From an uncultured Lachnospiraceae bacterium (GTDB lineage Bacteria; Bacillota; Clostridia; Lachnospirales; Lachnospiraceae), in the NCBI GenBank assembly GCA_946623875.1, contig CAMORO010000017.1:1-39429 (forward strand): 39,429 nt of DNA, written 5' to 3'. The notes under the pieces are model-generated. The model saw only the letters and a program-made list of their open reading frames with translations, did no database searches and was not told the DNA's origin. The stretch's first letter is position 1. Every line of letters starts with the position of its first letter. The translations under genes were made by a program, and so were the position numbers. Shown in pieces: positions 31,920 through 39,374 of the stretch.

Positions 31920-32921
31920 TTACAATGTTACCTCGTTGGCACATTTGCCCGTATTGAAGTACTCACTGATATTGCCAAGTGTAGTTGATGCAATGTTGGT
32001 GAGTGCTTCCTGTGTAAGAAAGGCCTGATGCGAGGTTACAATAACGTTGGGCATGGAAATAAGCCTTGCCAGCGTATCATCTTCAAAGATATGTCCCGAT
32101 CTGTCCTCAAAGAAGACATCAGCCTCTTCCTCATATACATCGAGGCAGGCGGCACCGACATGGCGGTTTCTGATACCATCAAGCAGTGCATCCGCATCAA
32201 TAAGCGCACCTCTTGAGGTGTTGACAAGTACAACACCTTTCTTCATCTTCTTTATGCTCTTTTCATCGACCATATGATAAGTCTCTTCGGTAAGCGGACA
32301 ATGGAAGGATATTATATCACTCCTCTTCCATATATCTTTAAGGTCTGCATATTCATAATCAACGTCCTTTGCGGGGAACTTATCATAGGCAATTACATTC
32401 ATTCCGAAGCCCCGGCAGATATCAATGAACACACGTCCTATCTTACCGGTTCCGACAACCCCGACCGTCTTGCCGTGAAGATCGAATCCCATAAGTCCGT
32501 TAAGGCTGAAATTAAAATCCTTGGTTCTTATATATGATTTATGGATCCTCCTGATGGAAGTAAGCAACAGGGCCATTGCATGTTCGGCAACGGCATAGGG
32601 CGAGTAAGCGGGTACTCTTACAACACCGATCTTTCCTTGAGCCGCCTTTATATCGACGTTATTAAAGCCGGCACATCTTAATGCTATCAGCCTTACGCCC
32701 TTCTTTACAAGAGCATTTATCACCTTCTCATCAACCGTATCATTAACAAAAACGCATACCGCGTCATATCCCTTGGCCAGCTTGACCGTATCCTCATCAA
32801 GCTTGGTCTCGAAATATTTGATCTTAACATCTCCTGCTTCATTAGCCGTATCAAACGAGCTTATGTCGTAATCCTTTGCATCAAAGAATGCTATTTTTAA
32901 CTTACTGTTTTTGTCTGCCAT
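31920..32921 (-). CDS. D-2-hydroxyacid dehydrogenase (D-lactate dehydrogenase-like)
   Basis: NAD-dependent oxidoreductase, 333 residues. The Rossmann motif GTGKIG (157-162) lies in a VGVVGTGKIGRVF context. Catalytic residues are Arg237 in NTSRGALID, a Glu in DVYEEE and His298 in TSHQAFLT. The N-terminal catalytic half has LIALRCAGFNNVD and VPAYSPYAVAEHAMAL, the signature of fermentative D-lactate dehydrogenases (LdhA type). GGAG precedes the ATG. It lies 33 bp after the uncharacterised TIM-barrel gene and may share its transcript. Either fermentative lactate production or reduction of a catabolic 2-oxoacid is possible. Confidence 0.92.
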   Translation of the reverse strand: MADKNSKLKIAFFDAKDYDISSFDTANEAGDVKIKYFETKLDEDTVKLAKGYDAVCVFVNDTVDEKVINALVKKGVRLIALRCAGFNNVDIKAAQGKIGVVRVPAYSPYAVAEHAMALLLTSIRRIHKSYIRTKDFNFSLNGLMGFDLHGKTVGVVGTGKIGRVFIDICRGFGMNVIAYDKFPAKDVDYEYADLKDIWKRSDIISFHCPLTEETYHMVDEKSIKKMKKGVVLVNTSRGALIDADALLDGIRNRHVGAACLDVYEEEADVFFEDRSGHIFEDDTLARLISMPNVIVTSHQAFLTQEALTNIASTTLGNISEYFNTGKCANEVTL

Positions 32922-32954
32922 GTTGTTGATCTCCTTTATAGTGAACGAATTTAA

Positions 32955-34700
32955 TTAATTGACCCAGACATACTTCTTTATGATACCCGGAGCCAGTGTT
33001 ATGTCAACCAAATATTCGGTAACGGGCTCAAAGTCCTCACGGAATCTTACTTCCCGTGCTTTAAATACTTCACCCGTTACAACATCCTTAAGACCGTCGA
33101 CCTTTTTCGATGTATGAACTGTTACATGGGACGGATTTATATCCGGCTTGACATACTTATACATTATCATACTTCCGTCACTGTATGTAAACATCGAGAT
33201 GTTTCTTCCCGAAATATATGTGTCATTGTCAGGACTTATAAAGGCACGCTTGAACACATCCGTTACTGCCTTGGGAAGCCTGTACAGATCCGCATCATTG
33301 TCGGGAACAGACAGTACATATATCCTTCCCCTGCCATAGGTGCTGCGAAGGAACAGGGATGTATGCAGATCTCCGTCTCCCCCGTTTAACAGCGACCAGG
33401 ATTCGTTGTTCCCGTGAATGATCTCCGGGAACAGAACCGGTTCACGATGTTCGATATATCCCGCCTCATCTCCGGTTATATGATATCTGGTAACATTGAA
33501 TTTCTTTCCCGTAAGCCTTGCTTCGGTAAGTCCTGCCTTCCACAGCTTATCATTCGCTTCACGCAGAAAGCCCGTGGTTATGACCGCATCGCCGCCTTTT
33601 TCTGTATATTTCACCAGTTTATCTATGATATCACTGTCACCGAGCGCGGTTTCCGTAAGAAGAAGCTTTGGGGCATTTGCCGGGAAGAAAGGGGTCGGTT
33701 CAACAGGAATACCTATCATGCCAAGGCGCATCTCAAGATGATTTTCACCACCTGATGCATGAGGTATGTACACGGGGATTCCAACGGGTCTGCCTGTTCC
33801 CTCAAGCATATCGTCTATCCTGCCAAGCTGCAGTCCCATTGCACATACAAAAGGATTGTCTATAAGATCGCCCCACTGGAAATGCATCAGCTCCTTTGCA
33901 CCGGCAAATGCCGTAAGATAGGCCTGCTCCAGATATCTGTCGATCGACCAGCACTGATATGTATCAAACCATCCTCCACCGCATTTCCCGGGCCATGCAT
34001 TATCCATGAAGCGTACCAGCGAATAGCTCAGATACTCCGGAAGATGCTGATCCGCATACGTCGGACTTCTGGTTTCCGTTCCTATATAGGTCGCATCGAA
34101 GATATCCTCCTGATCCCCCGGTAAATAGCCGGTGAAGTGGAAAGATTCTCTCCAGTTGGGATATTTTATCACCATCTTAACCTTAGGATTAACTGATCTT
34201 GCCGGATCTGCAATAAGTTCTTTGGAAACCTCCCTCATAAGCTCCCTGCGGAAGGTCACCCAGTCCCTATCCCCCTTAGCCTTAATGCAGCTCTCACAGG
34301 TACAGTTGGTAAAATAGAAATCGTCAAGTATTACCTCATCGAAATGCTTCGCGGCATCAATAGAGATCTGTTTAAGTGCTTCTCTCGTAACCGGATCTGT
34401 ATAGCACAGGGTATTGAAGATGCGTCTCTTCCCGTCATCCTTACCGCCGGGTCTTTCGATGATCGTCGTTATTCCGCCAGACACTTCTACACCCTTATCC
34501 TCTAAGAAGCCCTTGATCATCATAAGCTTATCTTCCGCTATATCAATATCGCCGCGATGTGTCTCAAGATACACTTTATCAAGACCTATGTATTTCTCTA
34601 TAAAGTCATATCCTGCCTTTAACCCGTCCGTGGTGATACCAAGCGACACCCATGCCGGTATATACACAACGGTCTTGAAATTCCTGTAATGTGAACTCAT
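32955..34700 (-). CDS. Uncharacterised TIM-barrel-like protein with GATase-like middle domain
   Basis: I do not recognise a named family. The product has 581 residues, no signal peptide and no membrane helix. Residues ~1-300 alternate beta and alpha in barrel style (VVYIPAWVSLG, YLETHRGD, VEVSGGITTI, EVILDDFYFTNCTCESC, KVKMVIKYPN, ATYIGTETRSP, LMHFQWGD). Asp125-Asp126 are followed by Cys133, Cys135 and Cys138, which may bind a metal. Residues ~303-385 (PVGIPVYIPHASGGENHL ... KLLLTETALGDSDIID) look like the glutamine-amidotransferase-fold trimerisation domain of GH42-type enzymes. The C-terminal ~120 residues are beta-rich (YGRGRIYVLSVPDNDADLY). A glycoside-hydrolase role is plausible but inferred. 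It has a promoter and a good GGAGG site. Confidence 0.75.
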   Translation of the reverse strand: MSSHYRNFKTVVYIPAWVSLGITTDGLKAGYDFIEKYIGLDKVYLETHRGDIDIAEDKLMMIKGFLEDKGVEVSGGITTIIERPGGKDDGKRRIFNTLCYTDPVTREALKQISIDAAKHFDEVILDDFYFTNCTCESCIKAKGDRDWVTFRRELMREVSKELIADPARSVNPKVKMVIKYPNWRESFHFTGYLPGDQEDIFDATYIGTETRSPTYADQHLPEYLSYSLVRFMDNAWPGKCGGGWFDTYQCWSIDRYLEQAYLTAFAGAKELMHFQWGDLIDNPFVCAMGLQLGRIDDMLEGTGRPVGIPVYIPHASGGENHLEMRLGMIGIPVEPTPFFPANAPKLLLTETALGDSDIIDKLVKYTEKGGDAVITTGFLREANDKLWKAGLTEARLTGKKFNVTRYHITGDEAGYIEHREPVLFPEIIHGNNESWSLLNGGDGDLHTSLFLRSTYGRGRIYVLSVPDNDADLYRLPKAVTDVFKRAFISPDNDTYISGRNISMFTYSDGSMIMYKYVKPDINPSHVTVHTSKKVDGLKDVVTGEVFKAREVRFREDFEPVTEYLVDITLAPGIIKKYVWVN

Positions 34701-34719
34701 GCAATAACCTCCGTATTTG

Positions 34720-34735
34720 GTAACTTTTCTGAATA
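34720..34735. repeat. Solo degenerate end of the dispersed repeat
   Basis: GTAACTTTTCTGAATA matches the consensus end GTAACTATTCAGAACA at 13 of 16 positions. It lies in the leader of the TIM-barrel-like gene, between promoter and ribosome binding site. On its own this match would be weak; it is reported because of its position and the other copies. Confidence 0.4.
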
Positions 34736-34741
34736 TCTACT

Positions 34742-34770
34742 ATTTTACTATATTTTGTTATTGCTGTGAA
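34742..34770 (-). promoter_or_regulatory. Promoter of the TIM-barrel-like/dehydrogenase pair
   Basis: Minus-strand TTCACA (34765-34770), 17-bp spacer, TAAAAT (34742-34747), 42 bp before the start codon. Confidence 0.6.
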
Positions 34771-34840
34771 GAAGGAGAAGACAGGAGGCAGACATTGGGA
34801 GAGACACGATGGCAGAAAGAAAAGATACGGGCAGGCACAG

Positions 34841-34867
34841 GGACGGGCTCAACCAATGAGCCTGTCC
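34841..34867 (-). other. Stem-loop over the dapL stop codon
   Basis: Minus-strand GGACAGGCTCA and TGAGCCCGTCC pair over 11 bp (one G-U) around TTGGT. The TGA stop of dapL lies in the stem. There is no U-tract, so it is more likely a 3'-end-stabilising hairpin than an intrinsic terminator. Confidence 0.6.
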
Positions 34868-36060
34868 ACTGCTTCTACCGTGTTTTCATAGCTTCCGAAT
34901 GCGGTCAGACGGAAATAACCCTCTCCGTGCGGTCCAAAGCCCGAACCCGGAGTTCCGACAACATTGGCTGATGTGAGCAGATGATCGAAGAACTCCCAGC
35001 TTGTCATGTTATCGGGTGTCTTAAGCCATATATAGGGTGCGTCCACACCGCCGGAAACACTGTAACCCGCCTGTTTTAAGCCGTTCAAGATATAGGTTGC
35101 GTTCCTCATATAGTAATCGACCAGTCCCTTTATCTCCTTCCTGCCTTCTTCCGAATATACTGCTTCTCCCGCTCGCTGAACGATGTAAGGCGCGCCGTTG
35201 TATTTGGTTCCGTGACGTCTTGCCCACAGTGAATGTACAGCTACATCATCAATCATCAGATCCTTCGGCACAACAGTATATCCAAGCCGCACTCCCGTAA
35301 AGCCGGCATTCTTGGAAAAGGAATGAAGCTCGATGGCACAGGTTCTTGCACCGCTGCACTCGTAGATGCTGTGAGGTACACCCTCGGTCCTTATATATGC
35401 TTCATAAGCGGCATCATAGATGATCACCGAACCGTTGTCATTGGCGTAATCCACCCATTTCTGCAGCTCTTCTCTGCTTATGACAGCTCCCGTAGGGTTG
35501 TTGGGGAAACACAGATAAATTATGTCGGGAACCGTATCGGGTATTACCGGAGCAAACCCGTTATCCTCCGTACACGGCATATATACTATGTCGGTGAAAC
35601 CTTCAAGTACTTTATCGTACTCCCCTCCGCGTCCTGCCATTACATTGGAATCAACATATACGGGATAAACGGGGTCACAGACGGCGATCTTATTGTCAAG
35701 CGCGAATAATTCCTGGATATTTCCCGAATCACACTTGGCTCCGTCGGAAACAAATATCTCATCGGGTTCTATATCACAGCCTCTTGCCTTATAGTCGTTC
35801 ACTGAAATCGCATTTCTTAAAAAGTCATAACCAAGGTCGGGGGCGTATCCCCTGAAGGTTTCGGCCCTTCCCATTTCATCCACTGCCTTATGAAGCGCTG
35901 CTGTAATGGTTGGTGTAAGCGGCTGTGTAACATCTCCTATCCCGAGTCGTATCACTTTCTTATCCGGATTGTCCGCTATAAATGCATTGACTTTCTTACC
36001 TATTGTCGAGAAAAGATAGCTTCCCGGAAGCTTTAAATAGTTTCTGTTTACCTTTACCAT
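34849..36060 (-). CDS. dapL: LL-diaminopimelate aminotransferase
   Basis: PLP-dependent conversion of tetrahydrodipicolinate to LL-diaminopimelate, the one-step route to DAP for peptidoglycan and lysine. The product has 403 residues. It opens [18 protein letters not shown] as the family does, then [33 protein letters not shown] and [15 protein letters not shown] with the PLP lysine Lys250. ATG 36060 is preferred because GGAAAGGA lies before it and the length then matches; an in-frame ATG at 36081 adds seven residues. It follows dapF, whose product uses LL-DAP, so the two form a pathway pair. A copy of the dispersed repeat sits in the gap between them. Confidence 0.97.
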   Translation of the reverse strand: MVKVNRNYLKLPGSYLFSTIGKKVNAFIADNPDKKVIRLGIGDVTQPLTPTITAALHKAVDEMGRAETFRGYAPDLGYDFLRNAISVNDYKARGCDIEPDEIFVSDGAKCDSGNIQELFALDNKIAVCDPVYPVYVDSNVMAGRGGEYDKVLEGFTDIVYMPCTEDNGFAPVIPDTVPDIIYLCFPNNPTGAVISREELQKWVDYANDNGSVIIYDAAYEAYIRTEGVPHSIYECSGARTCAIELHSFSKNAGFTGVRLGYTVVPKDLMIDDVAVHSLWARRHGTKYNGAPYIVQRAGEAVYSEEGRKEIKGLVDYYMRNATYILNGLKQAGYSVSGGVDAPYIWLKTPDNMTSWEFFDHLLTSANVVGTPGSGFGPHGEGYFRLTAFGSYENTVEAVDRLIG

Positions 36061-36116
36061 ATCAAATCCTTTCCGAAACATGGAATGATTCCCTGTTCCA
36101 CTTTTAAAGATTATTT

Positions 36117-36148
36117 GTAACTATTCAGAACAGGCTCAAAATACTTCG
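36117..36148. repeat. Copy of the dispersed repeat overlapping the 3' end of dapF
   Basis: GTAACTATTCAGAACAGGCT followed by CAAAATACTTCG is identical to the left 32 bases of the complete element at 37205. The dapF stop (36136-36138) and its last three codons lie inside it. Confidence 0.9.
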
Positions 36149-37017
36149 ATCACGCCGTCAAATACCGTCTCGGCCGGTCCGGTCATATACACATGACCGT
36201 CATTCTCATCCCACAGGACTTCAATATCTCCGCCAGGAACATGCACGGTGACCTGCCTGTCCGTCAGCCCGTTTAAGATACATGCAACTGCCGTTGCACA
36301 GCAGCCTGTCCCGCAGGCCATCGTCTCACCTGTTCCGCGCTCCCAAACACGCATATGAACACTGTTCCTGTCATCTACCCGGACGAATTCAACATTAGTC
36401 CTTGCCGGAAAGCATTCATGAACCTCGATGACCGAACCAAGTCCCTCAATATCAGTTTTATCGGGATCCATAAAAAATACCGCGTGGGGGTTCCCCATCG
36501 ACACGCAGGTCATATGGTACTCATACCCGTTTACCGTTATCGGAGCGTTTATTACCCTGTTTTCATCCGTGCCTGTGCTGCCGCCCCACATACCCGAGGA
36601 CGAAACCGCCACGGGTATCTCAGAACTCCTTAGTTCCGGAGTACCCATATCGACCTTCACGCTTCCGGCAACACCGTCAATCGCATTTATCCATATGCTC
36701 TTTATCCTGCCGAAGCTTTCTATGGTTATCTCAGTCCTGTCCGTCATTTTGTGGTCATATACGTATTTGGCAACACACCGTATACCGTTTCCGCACATTT
36801 CGGATCTTGTTCCGTCCGCATTGTACATCTCCATCTCAAAATCAGCTTTATCCGAAGGATTGATAAAGATTGCCCCGTCGGATCCTATTCCGAAATGCCT
36901 GTCGCTTATCTTCCTTACAAGATCACTCTTTTTATCATCTGCGATCTTTTGTGTAAATCCGTTTATATATACATAGTCATTTCCGCATCCGTGCATCTTG
37001 GTGAATTCTATATTCAT
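36136..37017 (-). CDS. dapF: Diaminopimelate epimerase
   Basis: Converts LL-DAP to meso-DAP for peptidoglycan cross-links and lysine; cytoplasmic, cofactor-free. The product has 293 residues. It opens with FTKMHGCGNDYVYI. The two catalytic cysteines are Cys75 in EMCGNGIRC and Cys235 in ETMACGTGCCATA. GSDGAIFI and SMGNPHAVFF are the other family landmarks. The last residues, EVF, are encoded by the dispersed repeat that has replaced or capped the original 3' end. The gene has its own promoter with direct repeats upstream of the -35, a leader with a full terminator hairpin, and GGGAGG before the ATG. dapL follows downstream. Confidence 0.97.
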   Translation of the reverse strand: MNIEFTKMHGCGNDYVYINGFTQKIADDKKSDLVRKISDRHFGIGSDGAIFINPSDKADFEMEMYNADGTRSEMCGNGIRCVAKYVYDHKMTDRTEITIESFGRIKSIWINAIDGVAGSVKVDMGTPELRSSEIPVAVSSSGMWGGSTGTDENRVINAPITVNGYEYHMTCVSMGNPHAVFFMDPDKTDIEGLGSVIEVHECFPARTNVEFVRVDDRNSVHMRVWERGTGETMACGTGCCATAVACILNGLTDRQVTVHVPGGDIEVLWDENDGHVYMTGPAETVFDGVIEVF

Positions 37018-37034
37018 GGAAACCTCCCAAACTC

Positions 37035-37067
37035 AAAAAGGCGCTTTGGATCTGTGTCCAAAGCGCC
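37035..37067 (-). terminator. Terminator hairpin in the dapF leader
   Basis: Minus-strand GGCGCTTTGGA and TCCAAAGCGCC form a perfect 11-bp stem around CACAGA, followed by five T. It starts about 10 nt after the predicted transcription start and ends 17 nt before the dapF ATG. No minus-strand gene is visible upstream for it to terminate, so it appears dedicated to the dapF leader. Confidence 0.88.
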
Positions 37068-37084
37068 TTCGCTTAACTTAGAAA

Positions 37085-37113
37085 AATATAATACTTTTAT
37101 TCCGTTTCGTCAA
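37085..37113 (-). promoter_or_regulatory. Sigma-A-type promoter of dapF-dapL
   Basis: Minus-strand TTGACG (37108-37113), 17-bp spacer, TATATT (37085-37090). Strong match with optimal spacing. Confidence 0.75.
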
Positions 37114-37114
37114 G

Positions 37115-37158
37115 AGTCAGATCAACATGAATGTAAAGTCAGATTGACATGAATGTAA
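37115..37158. repeat. Two tandem 22-bp direct repeats next to the dapF -35 box
   Basis: 37115-37136 and 37137-37158 both read AGTCAGAT, two variable bases, then ACATGAATGTAA; only two of 22 positions differ. Each unit holds the small palindrome ACAT-GA-ATGT. They abut the -35 element and are spaced exactly two helical turns apart, as expected for an operator binding two protein dimers. Confidence 0.75.
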
Positions 37159-37184
37159 ATTACTTGTTACAATCTTAAAGAATA

Positions 37185-37198
37185 GTAACTATTCAGAA
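37185..37198. repeat. Solo left end of the dispersed repeat
   Basis: GTAACTATTCAGAA is a perfect match to the first 14 bases of the element and lies 20 bp outside the left end of the complete copy. It may mark an earlier insertion or a nested event. Confidence 0.7.
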
Positions 37199-37204
37199 AA
37201 ATGC

Positions 37205-37347
37205 GTAACTATTCAGAACAGGCTCAAAATACTTCGTATTTTTCGCTGTTTTGGATTCATCCAATACATAAATTTATAAAATACAGTTCTTACAAGCAAG
37301 CTTGACGCCCTGTATTTTAAAATTTATGTGCTGTTCTGAATAGTTAC
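37205..37347. mobile_element. Complete MITE-like element, 143 bp
   Basis: Terminal inverted repeats are perfect over 17 bp: GTAACTATTCAGAACAG (37205-37221) and CTGTTCTGAATAGTTAC (37331-37347). It encodes no protein. The left half holds the CAAAATACTTCGTATTTT hairpin and a TTGGATTCATCCAA palindrome. The right half is a large imperfect hairpin, ACATAAATTTATAAAATACAG against CTGTATTTTAAAATTTATGT. Flanks AAAAATGC and AAAATTGC agree at 7 of 8 bases and could be a decayed target duplication. It inserts 26 bp before the secreted-protein start. TTGGAT, 18 bp, TATAAA inside it could act as an outward promoter for that gene. Confidence 0.8.
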
Positions 37348-37372
37348 AAAATTGCAACAATAGGAGGTGCAC

Positions 37373-39367
37373 ATGAAAAACAAATCTATATTTCACAGGA
37401 AAAAAGCATCTTTGATCCCGATCACAGTGCTGCTCATCAGTATCGCACTGGTATTCCCCGTTTTTGCGGCAGAAAGCAAAGGCGCGGACAAACAGGAACA
37501 CACGCTTCCGCCTTTTGTAAAAGCAGACGCTGATGTTGTCGCTGTTTTCGCAAAAGCACAGGCTCAGAAGCTTGTACTGCCCGAAGACCTCCGGATAAAT
37601 GATGCAAATGAGGACATGATCGACACGCTATGGATCTATTATTCCGATAACACATTCGATCAGTACGCACAGACAAATATAGGATATGAACTGTTCAGTA
37701 CAGGAACATATTCTCTCAGTGAAGGCGCTGACTTTATTGTAAAAGAAGACGAAGATGAAATCATTACAATAAACCGCACACAGAAGTTCGGCTTCGGTGA
37801 TAATGGTCCCGGGCTTTACGATTATAGTTCAAGCCATGAATACAATCTCAGATCACTCGGTTTTAAGCAGCTGTACGGTGCCAAAGAAGACGCCCCAAAG
37901 GTCGAGGCGATAATGGGTGATGACAATGAGCTGTACTATAAGAACGACAACGGGGTAGTATATCACTACGATTCAATATGGATCATGTCAGATGATATGA
38001 GCTTCGAGAAATATATATTTACAGACGATGACGTTGAACTTTACGAGAGCGGAACTTACGAATTTGATGAGACCGGCGATTTCCGTATGATCGGCGGGAA
38101 GGGGGAAGAAAACGGTACCATCACTCTTACATATGACTATAATGCACGTTATGAAGATGCAGACCCGGGAGATATTGAACCGGTCACCTTCGATCTTAAA
38201 ACCCTCGGTCTTACATTCTACTATGAGAAAGCTGCAAGCGAACCCGGGGAACCTGATGATAAGACTGATAAAGCCAAAGACGAAAAAACTGCTGATAAGA
38301 CTGATAAAGCCAAAGTCGAAAAGACTGAGGATAAGACTGATAAAGCCAAAGTCGAAAAGACTGAGGATAAGACCGATAAAGCTAAAGACGAAAAAACTTC
38401 CGATAAGACTGATAAAGCCAAAGACGAAAAAACTGCCGATAAGACCGATAAAGCCAAAAACGAAAAGACTGACGATACAGATGCGAAATCATCCGGGGTC
38501 ATTGACGAGGAGCTGGAAACGGTTTTATCCGGTTTCGCAGATGAATATGGGTTTACAGACGAGGAAAAGGATCTCTTTGTAGAGTTCGCCAGCTCCATAT
38601 TTACTCTTATGGAGTCTGAGGAAGCCAATGAAAGCCTCGAAATGTTCAAGAGCAATATATCGGACTACTACTCCGATGAAACAGTAGCTCAGATCTCGGA
38701 AGCACTTAAGGCATTCGATCAAAGTAACTCCGGTCTGGAAGATGCCTGGGATGAGATCATGCAGGATTACCAGTACATTGTGACCAGGGAACTTTCAGAG
38801 GCGTATGAGGATATACAGGAAGACGTTATTAAGGAAGCAAAGAACGCAATACCCTCAAAGGCTGATATACCGAAAGCAAAAGCTAAGGAAATAGAAAAGA
38901 TGACTGAAGATATGGCTGAACTTATAAGTGCTTCGGTAATGTACAATCTTTCCGATATGTTCAACGTATTCGATATTCTTTCTAAAGACGGTAATTTCTC
39001 CTTAAATGAAAATGTCGAAGCCTTCAGGGATGCAAATATAGTATCCGAAGAGGATATACAGGCGAAGATCGAAGAATACAACGCCCTCAGGGAAGCCTAT
39101 CCTGATATCGCGAAAAATGAAACCGCGATCATCAAAAAAGTGAATGAATCCATAAATGATGAGTTCGAGGAAGCTTTCGCTAATATAAGAAAAATAATGC
39201 AGGAAGACGTTGATGAAATTCTTGAAGGATATAATGTTTCAAAAACCGATAAAAAGATGATCGTCAATATGTTGCTTTCAATGTTTGATCAGATCGATGA
39301 AGAATTTGAAAAGGGACTTAAAGAGAATATATCGGTAGACCGGATCATATCAGGAAAACCGGAATAA
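37373..39367 (+). CDS. Secreted protein of unknown function with 12-residue Lys/Asp repeats
   Basis: I do not recognise a family. The product has 664 residues. The N-terminus is a Sec signal peptide (LIPITVLLISIALVFPVFAA). Two related ~87-residue beta units follow, ~82-168 (DTLWIYYSDNTFDQY ... LFSTGTYSLSEGADF ... LRSLGF) and ~199-285 (DSIWIMSDDMSFEKY ... LYESGTYEFDETGDF ... LKTLGL). Next come six copies of DKTDKAK(D/V/N)EKT(A/E/S/D) (296-367), then a ~290-residue acidic helical region (368-664) likely to form coiled coils. No anchor motif is seen. ATG 37373 is used, with GGAGG 5 nt upstream; an in-frame GTG at 37367 overlaps that site. The gene is bracketed by inverted copies of the dispersed repeat. 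Confidence 0.85.
   Translation: MKNKSIFHRKKASLIPITVLLISIALVFPVFAAESKGADKQEHTLPPFVKADADVVAVFAKAQAQKLVLPEDLRINDANEDMIDTLWIYYSDNTFDQYAQTNIGYELFSTGTYSLSEGADFIVKEDEDEIITINRTQKFGFGDNGPGLYDYSSSHEYNLRSLGFKQLYGAKEDAPKVEAIMGDDNELYYKNDNGVVYHYDSIWIMSDDMSFEKYIFTDDDVELYESGTYEFDETGDFRMIGGKGEENGTITLTYDYNARYEDADPGDIEPVTFDLKTLGLTFYYEKAASEPGEPDDKTDKAKDEKTADKTDKAKVEKTEDKTDKAKVEKTEDKTDKAKDEKTSDKTDKAKDEKTADKTDKAKNEKTDDTDAKSSGVIDEELETVLSGFADEYGFTDEEKDLFVEFASSIFTLMESEEANESLEMFKSNISDYYSDETVAQISEALKAFDQSNSGLEDAWDEIMQDYQYIVTRELSEAYEDIQEDVIKEAKNAIPSKADIPKAKAKEIEKMTEDMAELISASVMYNLSDMFNVFDILSKDGNFSLNENVEAFRDANIVSEEDIQAKIEEYNALREAYPDIAKNETAIIKKVNESINDEFEEAFANIRKIMQEDVDEILEGYNVSKTDKKMIVNMLLSMFDQIDEEFEKGLKENISVDRIISGKPE
38258..38473 (+). 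repeat. Six tandem 36-bp coding repeats
   Basis: Six in-frame 36-bp units encode DKTDKAKxEKTx. The units differ mainly at codons 8 and 12 and by synonymous changes, so the protein repeat is maintained while the DNA has drifted. It forms the hydrophilic linker between the beta units and the helical region. Confidence 0.95.
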
Positions 39368-39374
39368 TTTGACA

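Noticed and set aside
37274-37501. 75-codon minus-strand open frame across the MITE-like element
   Set aside because: It runs through the element's inverted repeats and antisense to the signal peptide of the secreted protein; no ribosome binding site.
38258-38473. Possible CRISPR-like array
   Set aside because: The repeats are contiguous without unique spacers, are in frame and encode a regular peptide repeat.
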